Assembly: GCA_038230655.1 (NCBI GenBank)
Contig: JBBRMU010000020.1
Span: 1 to 21,887 of the forward strand
DNA length: 21,887 nt
Direction: 5' to 3'
Origin: JBBRMU01 sp038230655
Lineage (GTDB): Bacteria; Patescibacteriota; Microgenomatia; UBA1406; GWC2-37-13
This document shows positions 17,286-21,887 of the stretch, piece after piece. The number at the start of each line of letters is the position of its first letter. Position 1 is the first letter of the stretch. Below the pieces are notes generated by a model. That model was not told the DNA's origin. It saw only the letters and a list, made by a program, of their open reading frames with translations, and did no database searches. A program made the position numbers and the translations under genes.

Positions 17286-17372
17286 TATGAAAAATAGGGA
17301 ATTTAAGAGTAATTATTTTACCATATATTAAAATGCATGCTATTAAGCCGTGATTCTAGACTCGTTTTTTGT

Positions 17373-17380
17373 TATATTAT
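17373..17380 (+). promoter_or_regulatory. -10 region of second surface operon
   Basis: Overlapping hexamers TATATT (17373-17378) and TATTAT (17375-17380) lie 9 and 7 bases before the ATG at 17388. No Shine-Dalgarno sequence. The box falls inside the 17-codon extension that an upstream in-frame ATG (17337) would add, which argues for the 17388 start. Confidence 0.45.
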
Positions 17381-17387
17381 TAGTATT

Positions 17388-18311
17388 ATGCGTCCGCTAA
17401 TTGTTTTTTTCTTTGTCTTCTTTGTGGTGTTGGGTCTACTTTTAAGAAATCAGGCTGTATTAGCAGTAGATCATAAGGATGGTTCACTTGAAATTGTTCC
17501 GGCTTATCTGGAGGTCTCTTTGGAAAAAGCGAATGAAACAAAGCAGATACATATTGACTTAACAAATCATAGTTCACATCACGTTGCCTTAGAGATGTTT
17601 CCTATTGATTTTAAACAGCGAGACTTAGATGGTTTAACTACATTTATTGGTCAACAGGAGGGGAGTTACTCGTATTCATTAGCCTCATTTTTATCATTTG
17701 AGTCAAATAGAGTCGAGTTAGACCCAGGCGAAAAGAAACCATTTGTAGTGCAAATTAAAAACCGTTCGGACGTATCACCTGGGGGGCACTATGCTGCAAT
17801 TATCGCGAGACTAATTAATGAAAGTATGAGTAGTGGGTCTACCTATGTTGCTCCATCCGTCTCGTCGCTTATATATCTTAGTAAAACAGGGGGGGATAAG
17901 TATAAGATTTCTTTAAATGATGTGAGTTGGCCGATTAATTCTGTAGTTTTTAGTTATCCAGTTTATATGCAGCTAACTATGCAGAATGAAGGCAACGTTC
18001 ATTTAGTTCCTTACGGCCTGATGGAGATTAAAGATAACTTTAACAGACGTTTGTTTAAAGGGATTATTAACAATAACTCCGCCAGGATCCTGCCTGAGAG
18101 TCGAAGGAATATTGACGTTGATATTTCACGTTTAACGTGGAGCTGGCCGGTTTCTTTCAATACGATGACTATTACCGGCCATGACTCACTTAACAAAGTA
18201 ACATACTCCCGCACTAAGAAATTTTTATATATCCACCCCCTGTTTGTAATGTTACTTTTAGTGGGAGTGGGACTATGTTTTAGACTATTAGTTTTAAGGA
18301 AGAAAAAATGA
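17388..18311 (+). CDS. second DUF916-like membrane-anchored protein
   Basis: 307 residues from the ATG at 17388. The upstream in-frame ATG at 17337 adds 17 residues ahead of a normal signal sequence and overlaps the likely promoter, so I reject it. Signal sequence 1-26; first beta domain about 34-143 (SLEIVPAYLEVSL, LTNHSSHHVALEM, VELDPGEKKPFVVQIKN, GGHYAAIIARL); second beta domain about 170-278 with NEGNVHLVPYG (200-210) and ILPESRR (234-240), matching the paralogue at 15435; C-terminal helix 284-302 and an RKKK tail. Presumed role as for the paralogue: holding a secreted surface protein at the membrane. Its stop overlaps the next start (ATGA), and the third gene of the operon encodes a protein with the same C-terminal domain as the 14282 product. 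Confidence 0.8.
   Translation: MRPLIVFFFVFFVVLGLLLRNQAVLAVDHKDGSLEIVPAYLEVSLEKANETKQIHIDLTNHSSHHVALEMFPIDFKQRDLDGLTTFIGQQEGSYSYSLASFLSFESNRVELDPGEKKPFVVQIKNRSDVSPGGHYAAIIARLINESMSSGSTYVAPSVSSLIYLSKTGGDKYKISLNDVSWPINSVVFSYPVYMQLTMQNEGNVHLVPYGLMEIKDNFNRRLFKGIINNNSARILPESRRNIDVDISRLTWSWPVSFNTMTITGHDSLNKVTYSRTKKFLYIHPLFVMLLLVGVGLCFRLLVLRKKK
18296..18302 (+). promoter_or_regulatory. Shine-Dalgarno-like site for the 18308 gene
   Basis: AAGGAAG ends 5 bases before the ATG at 18308. It is the clearest Shine-Dalgarno-like tract in the window and it precedes an internal operon gene, unlike the first genes of units. It is also simply A-rich, so the call is moderate. Confidence 0.45.
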
Positions 18312-18916
18312 AGCAGATGCGTTTAATACGTCTGTTAGTAATTTGTCTGATACTAACGACTATTCTAATGGGATTGCTGTACTATCAAAGTAAAGGTAGG
18401 AAGACTATCAGAAAGACTTTGTCCGAACGTGCAAAAGAATACCTTAAAGAACAAAATCATGCACAGTTTATGATAGGGGATTCCATTGAGGAAAAAGACA
18501 GTGCTCCCAAAGATGCTGCAGTGTATGGTAAAAAAGATAAAATGAACAATTGTTTTAACTTTACTGTGCCTTTCACGGTAAATAACAAACATCACGAGGG
18601 TGACTGCAGTGAGTATTTCTCAATAACTCAACCTAGAGGTACAATTTATGCAAATCGATATACAGTAACAAGCACGTCTCCTGATGATCTTTCTGATATC
18701 TCGATGAGAAGGGTTTATAAAGATAAATATGAAGAAAGTAGATTGTATGGCGGCGGACGTGAGTTTATTATTTTTAGGAATAAAGAAGAACCTTATCAAA
18801 AAACTGCTTTTTATTTCTCTGATGGCAAGGTTTTTATTGTTACCTTAACCTCAGATAACACTCCTGAAGTAGAGATAAAATTTAAGACTATACTCACCTC
18901 AGTAGAACTACTATAA
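18308..18916 (+). CDS. small single-helix membrane protein of unknown function
   Basis: 202 residues. The basic N-terminus (KQMRLIR) followed by a helix about 7-26 and then lysines and arginines looks like a signal anchor. The rest is probably extracytoplasmic. Two Cys, at 82 and 100 (NNCFNF and GDCSEYF), could form a disulfide. The C-terminal part has strands (RGTIYANRYTVTST, REFIIFRN, KTAFYFSDGKVFIVTLTS) and ends in a helix-like EIKFKTILTSVELL, a shape reminiscent of PsbP/DcrB-type small domains; this is only an impression. It is translated with its neighbours: its start overlaps the upstream stop (ATGA) and its TAA overlaps the next ATG (TAATG). The coupling suggests that it works with the DUF916-like and secreted proteins. 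Confidence 0.75.
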   Translation: MKQMRLIRLLVICLILTTILMGLLYYQSKGRKTIRKTLSERAKEYLKEQNHAQFMIGDSIEEKDSAPKDAAVYGKKDKMNNCFNFTVPFTVNNKHHEGDCSEYFSITQPRGTIYANRYTVTSTSPDDLSDISMRRVYKDKYEESRLYGGGREFIIFRNKEEPYQKTAFYFSDGKVFIVTLTSDNTPEVEIKFKTILTSVELL

Positions 18917-20004
18917 TGAGTATCACTAACATGGAGAAATTAATTAATCTACTAAATAAGCTTGGAAAAAAATCACTAGTCTGTACATTATTTTTTTTCT
19001 TCGTATTTCCAGCGACAACAGGATACAGATTAAAGGGATACTCAGTCGGGGGAGGTGGGGGAAAACTCAGCGGCACAGGGTATCAAGTAGAGGGAAATGT
19101 CGGAGAACCAGCAGCACAGACAACCGGTTCAACCTATCAACTTAATGCAGGGCTAGCGTTTGTCATTCAGGCTGATGTCCCCACAATTACTTTAACAAAT
19201 ACAGGAAGTGTACTTTATGATAAGCTTCGTTATGTACTGAATAACCAGAAAAATCCTACGGACGCAACATTTGCAATTGCTATCTCGAGCGACAACTGGG
19301 TCACCACAAATTATATAAAGGCAGACAATACCATTGGTCCGACTGCCGTATATCAGACATACTCAGCATGGGGAAGTGGAACAGGAAATGATGTTATCGG
19401 CTTAATCTCAGGGACAACTTATAAGGTTAAAGCAAGAGCAACTCAGGGGTACTATTCAGAGTCTCCATTTGGACCTGAGGCATCGGCGACAACAAGTAAC
19501 CCGTCTATTTCATTTAAAATAGATATTGGTGGTACCACTGACCCCGGAACAACAAGTCCACCATATTCAGTAAGTATTGGAGACTTAAATGCCGGCACAG
19601 TGACTACAGCTGCTAACCGTGTCTGGCTAAGTCTGATAACAAATGCAAACTTTGGAGGATATATCTATATTCGTGGAACTAATGAAGGATTAAAGAGTAC
19701 TGCCTATAGCTACAAAATTTCTTCACTAACTACCGACTTAAGTCTTGCAACTGAAGGATATGGTGCCCAACAGGCAGCAGTTACCCCTACGGGAACTCTT
19801 CTGACGGTAGTCAGCCCCTATGGCAGTGGCGGAAATAACGTGGGAATAATAGCAAGTACATACAATAACATTTTTTCTTCCAACGGGGTTTCAATAACTG
19901 ATGGAAGAGCGGCATTTATGATTAAGGCGAAAGCCTCTTCAACTACTCCTGCATCTACTGACTATGGAGACACATTAACGATCGTAGCCGCATCAACATT
20001 CTAA
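18916..20004 (+). CDS. secreted surface protein with shared WxL-like C-terminal domain
   Basis: 362 residues. N-terminal hydrophobic segment about 19-36 (a signal sequence). The segment 40-82, starting SVGGGGG and then GTGYQVEGNVGEP, STYQLNAGL, is a pattern found at the mature N-terminus of many secreted bacterial proteins. A fibronectin III-like region follows (about 85-195, including SGTTYKVKARA). The C-terminal domain (197-362) matches the 14282 protein: IGDL, TNANFGGYIYIRG (242-254) and a terminal DYGDTLTIVAASTF. No Cys pair in this copy. It is third in an operon behind a DUF916-like gene and the 202-residue membrane protein, joined by a TAATG overlap. A second in-frame ATG at 18931 is possible. 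Probable role: a surface component held by the DUF916-like partner. Confidence 0.78.
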   Translation: MSITNMEKLINLLNKLGKKSLVCTLFFFFVFPATTGYRLKGYSVGGGGGKLSGTGYQVEGNVGEPAAQTTGSTYQLNAGLAFVIQADVPTITLTNTGSVLYDKLRYVLNNQKNPTDATFAIAISSDNWVTTNYIKADNTIGPTAVYQTYSAWGSGTGNDVIGLISGTTYKVKARATQGYYSESPFGPEASATTSNPSISFKIDIGGTTDPGTTSPPYSVSIGDLNAGTVTTAANRVWLSLITNANFGGYIYIRGTNEGLKSTAYSYKISSLTTDLSLATEGYGAQQAAVTPTGTLLTVVSPYGSGGNNVGIIASTYNNIFSSNGVSITDGRAAFMIKAKASSTTPASTDYGDTLTIVAASTF

Positions 20005-20006
20005 AA

Positions 20007-20942
20007 TCAGAATTTTGCGTATTTTGTAGATCTCCCTTTACCAAGTGCGAGTAGAAGTCCCAAAGCTGTCAGTCTTGCTAGATCTCGAGAAGCAGTAATC
20101 TGAGAAACTTTGAAGTATTTTTGAACCTGTTGATTTGTAACTCTCACATTTGGGTTATTAAGGAGGTTGAGTATATTCTTCTGACGGTCATTGAGCTCAA
20201 ATGACTTACTAACCGGGTTATTTTGCTTTTTTACAGTCATTATGTAACCAATTCTGTCACGCAGTTCGCTAACAACAACAACTGAGAAGTACTCCAGCCA
20301 TGAAGTTACATTCTGCTGCTGAATGGCATTTGTAACCGTAACCTGGTAATTCATACTGTCATTGATTAACTGTCTTTCGAGTACAGTCATCCCTCGGAAG
20401 TCATATCCTTGCTTATACAACAACATGAGATAAAAGAGGTTAGTGAAGACTTTTAGCTCTTGGCTAGTTTGGTAAAGATCATAAAAAAAGATATACGCGA
20501 GTCCCGCTTGTACAACGGGATGTTCAGTATTAAGTTGAGTATAGTTCAGAATTTGAGTAAGTTCGTTCTCAGGAAGTCTAATTCTTTGAATATCAAAAAA
20601 ACTTAAGATAGTTGATAAAGTGTCTACTGTTATGGACTCATCGGAGACTAGCCATTCATGGTAAAAGTAGTCAAGGCTCATCTTGCAACTAACGACTGCC
20701 TTTTCTTGGGGAGCGAGTATTTTTTTGCCCTGGGGGGTAATTAATTCAGCAATTTTTTCCTTTGGTATGACAGTGCCATTTACCATTAACGTATAATAAA
20801 TTTGGTCAATAATACCTGTCCATTTAACCTCGAGTTCTTGACGAGGGGAGAGAGGTGTAAGGAGTAGTTGCTTCCTCAACTCATCTATCTGCCCTAGTTG
20901 ATCGATTAACTTCTGTGTCTTTGTATAGTAAAAGCTTTTCAT
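20007..20942 (-). CDS. Fic-fold protein with degenerate active site and C-terminal winged helix
   Basis: 311 residues. The body follows Fic proteins: EHPVVQAGLAYIFFYDL (140-156), LLYKQGYDFRGM (174-185), then TSWLEYF (213-219). The catalytic HPFxxGNGRxxR loop is absent. At the corresponding place (about 154-169) the sequence reads YQTSQELKVFTN, with no His, no Gly-Asn-Gly-Arg. The usual inhibitory S/TxxxEG motif also appears changed (TLMVNG, 51-56, Asn for Glu). The C-terminal 248-311 is an intact winged helix: LNDRQKNIL, VTNQQVQKYFKVSQITASRDL and GKGRSTKY. It therefore probably acts as a DNA-binding regulator or scaffold rather than as an AMP transferase. It is divergent from the tail-fibre-like gene and convergent with the 18916 gene (2-base gap). 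Confidence 0.85.
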   Translation of the reverse strand: MKSFYYTKTQKLIDQLGQIDELRKQLLLTPLSPRQELEVKWTGIIDQIYYTLMVNGTVIPKEKIAELITPQGKKILAPQEKAVVSCKMSLDYFYHEWLVSDESITVDTLSTILSFFDIQRIRLPENELTQILNYTQLNTEHPVVQAGLAYIFFYDLYQTSQELKVFTNLFYLMLLYKQGYDFRGMTVLERQLINDSMNYQVTVTNAIQQQNVTSWLEYFSVVVVSELRDRIGYIMTVKKQNNPVSKSFELNDRQKNILNLLNNPNVRVTNQQVQKYFKVSQITASRDLARLTALGLLLALGKGRSTKYAKF

Positions 20943-20954
20943 AGGGCTAAAATA

Positions 20955-20983
20955 AACTTATCATTATTTTATCATTGTGTCAA
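20955..20983 (-). promoter_or_regulatory. promoter of Fic-like regulator gene
   Basis: On the minus strand TTGACA (20978-20983), a 17-base spacer, and TAAGTT (20955-20960) preceded by TGa as an extended -10. Twelve bases separate the -10 from the ATG at 20942, giving a leader of about 6 bases without a Shine-Dalgarno sequence. Two TTATCATT repeats lie in the spacer and -10. Confidence 0.5.
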
Positions 20984-21042
20984 GAGGAACACTAAGCGGC
21001 TTGTTATATCAATATAATGCCTAGATACTCAAAATATGATAA
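20958..21042. repeat. candidate operator: three TTATCAT boxes and a palindrome
   Basis: TTATCATT occurs at 20958-20965 and again at 20969-20976, an 11-base period (about one helical turn) inside the regulator's promoter. The same core in inverted orientation (ATGATAA) lies at 21036-21042, upstream of the divergent gene's -35. Between them, 21004-21017 is a perfect inverted repeat TTATAT-CA-ATATAA. It is a plausible binding array for the adjacent winged-helix protein. The binding itself is inference. Confidence 0.45.
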
Positions 21043-21065
21043 GAAAATGGTGTGATTAGTGCCTA

Positions 21066-21095
21066 TTGACTTCAGATATAGCCTCTGCCTATTAT
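21066..21095 (+). promoter_or_regulatory. promoter of tail-fibre-like surface gene
   Basis: TTGACT at 21066-21071, an 18-base spacer, and TATTAT at 21090-21095. The predicted start is near 21102, giving a leader of about 31 bases. No Shine-Dalgarno sequence is visible before the ATG at 21133. This gene is the exception to the leaderless spacing seen elsewhere. Confidence 0.45.
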
Positions 21096-21132
21096 TACAT
21101 ATATCTAGATAATAACCCGAACATACTATTGC

Positions 21133-21887
21133 ATGAAAAAACTCTTTGATCAAAAAGTAGGTGGTCTTCTTCTTTCTGTCTTATTGATAGTTGTCTCTTC
21201 TTTTAACTTTATTTCAAATGCACAAGCAGCAACTGGCCTCAATAAAACAATCAATTTTCAAGGTAAAGTTGTGAATACGGATGGGACGAATGTGGCAGAC
21301 GCATCATATACCTTTGTTTTTAAAATCTATGACTCAGATACAGGGGGAACAAGTAATCTTCTTTGGGGAGGTGCTGGTGGAGAGAGCGTTTCGTTAACTA
21401 CAACATCGGGGGTCTTCCAGACCGCATTGGGCTCTACAAGGTCTTTCGCTACAGACAGTCTAGACTTCAACCGAGATGACCTATGGCTTGAGATCACATT
21501 TAACACGAAAGTAATGAGCCCACGTATTCATCTGACAGCTGTGCCTTACGCAATGAATGCGGACAAAGTTCACGGATTAAGTGTTACTGATACAACCGGA
21601 ACTTTAACCATACCCAGTGCAAAGACTATTTCTTTTGGTGATGCCTTTACAACGGCAAATGCAATGACTTTTGGTTCTGGCACAACGGGTACTATTACTA
21701 TCGGAACTAGTAATAACAATCTCTCAATAGCTACAACTGGATTAACATCGGTCACTTTACCTACTTCTGGGACACTCCTTTCTACATCTGGAAGTCAAAC
21801 AGTTAGCGTTACGGGAGGAAATGGATCAGTTGGAGATACATTTAGTTTACAGGATAACGCCACTTCTGGGACTACGACTGCAAATGA
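21133..21887 (+). CDS. tail-fibre-like repetitive surface protein, 3'-truncated by window edge
   Basis: 251 complete codons, open to the window end. Sec signal peptide about 1-33 (ISNAQA|A). Next comes a beta domain widespread in large bacterial surface and tail-fibre-type proteins: INFQGKVVNTDG, a strand pair YTFVFKIYDS, GVFQTALGS, LWLEITFN, and the closing PRIHLTAVPYAMNADKVHGL. From about residue 150 the sequence becomes low-complexity Ser/Thr/Gly repeats (TLTIPSAKTISFGDA, TGTITIGTSNNN, LPTSGTLLSTSG), typical of long fibre stalks. The full protein is likely much longer than what is seen. The ATG was chosen because it begins the signal peptide directly. It is divergent from the Fic-like regulator gene. 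Confidence 0.8.
   Translation, partial: MKKLFDQKVGGLLLSVLLIVVSSFNFISNAQAATGLNKTINFQGKVVNTDGTNVADASYTFVFKIYDSDTGGTSNLLWGGAGGESVSLTTTSGVFQTALGSTRSFATDSLDFNRDDLWLEITFNTKVMSPRIHLTAVPYAMNADKVHGLSVTDTTGTLTIPSAKTISFGDAFTTANAMTFGSGTTGTITIGTSNNNLSIATTGLTSVTLPTSGTLLSTSGSQTVSVTGGNGSVGDTFSLQDNATSGTTTAN

Noticed and set aside
17337..17387. Upstream start for the second DUF916-like gene
   Set aside because: The 17 extra residues precede a complete signal sequence and overlap a -10 box; the ATG at 17388 is better.
2214..18311. Alternative genetic code with UGA as glycine
   Set aside because: leuS, the 2308-4956 gene and the 17388-18311 gene end in TGA exactly where the proteins should end, and no in-frame TGA is needed inside conserved domains.
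15394..20004. C-terminal Phe of both secreted proteins as an outer-membrane (BAM) signal
   Set aside because: The final strands belong to a shared soluble-looking domain and the rest of the gene set (DUF916-like proteins, C-terminal anchors) fits a monoderm envelope; no barrel protein is seen.

Overview
The window looks like chromosome from a small-genome, AT-rich bacterium of the Patescibacteria (CPR) type, possibly Microgenomates-like. This placement is inferred from gene content: very tight packing, convergent stops that touch or overlap, a monoderm-style surface gene set (Sec signal peptides, DUF916-like membrane proteins, Ser/Thr-rich beta proteins, a DUF2723 GT-C enzyme) and a Fic-like winged-helix protein of the kind common there. 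No rRNA or marker-gene phylogeny is possible here. TGA is used as a stop (leuS and others), so the UGA=Gly code of Gracilibacteria/Absconditabacteria does not apply.

Layout. (1) 3-2216: leucyl-tRNA synthetase, cut at its 5' end by the window edge. (2) 2308-4956, minus: a large multi-domain surface protein with three membrane helices. (3) 5021-9891, plus: a DUF2723/GT-C glycosyltransferase with C-terminal TPRs, a fused sugar epimerase plus Gfo/Idh oxidoreductase, and an unrecognised 231-residue protein. (4) 9884-14229, minus: GT-C mannosyltransferase-like protein, GT2, SAM methyltransferase and GT4. Regions 3 and 4 together look like a surface-glycan or protein-glycosylation island. (5) 14282-20004: a surface-protein region. 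Two secreted beta-rich proteins share a C-terminal domain, and each lies with a membrane-anchored DUF916-like protein. A methyltransferase and a small membrane protein lie between. This resembles, at a distance, the WxL protein / WxL-interacting protein arrangement of Firmicutes. (6) 20007-20942, minus: a Fic-fold protein that has lost its catalytic motif but keeps its DNA-binding winged helix. (7) 21133 to the window end: the start of a tail-fibre-like repetitive surface protein, divergent from the Fic-like gene.

How the parts may fit. The glycosyltransferases and nucleotide-sugar enzymes could decorate the Ser/Thr-rich surface proteins encoded on both sides of them. The dead-Fic regulator could control itself and the divergent surface gene through repeated TTATCAT boxes in the 190-base gap. 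Both are inferences.

A striking regulatory pattern is that most first genes of transcription units lack a Shine-Dalgarno sequence and have a -10 hexamer ending 5-7 bases before the start codon. That predicts leaderless mRNAs. The best case is TTGACA-N18-TATATT-N6-ATG at 14246-14284.

No tRNA, rRNA, CRISPR array, insertion sequence or convincing intrinsic terminator was seen. No gene-free stretch exceeds 300 bases.
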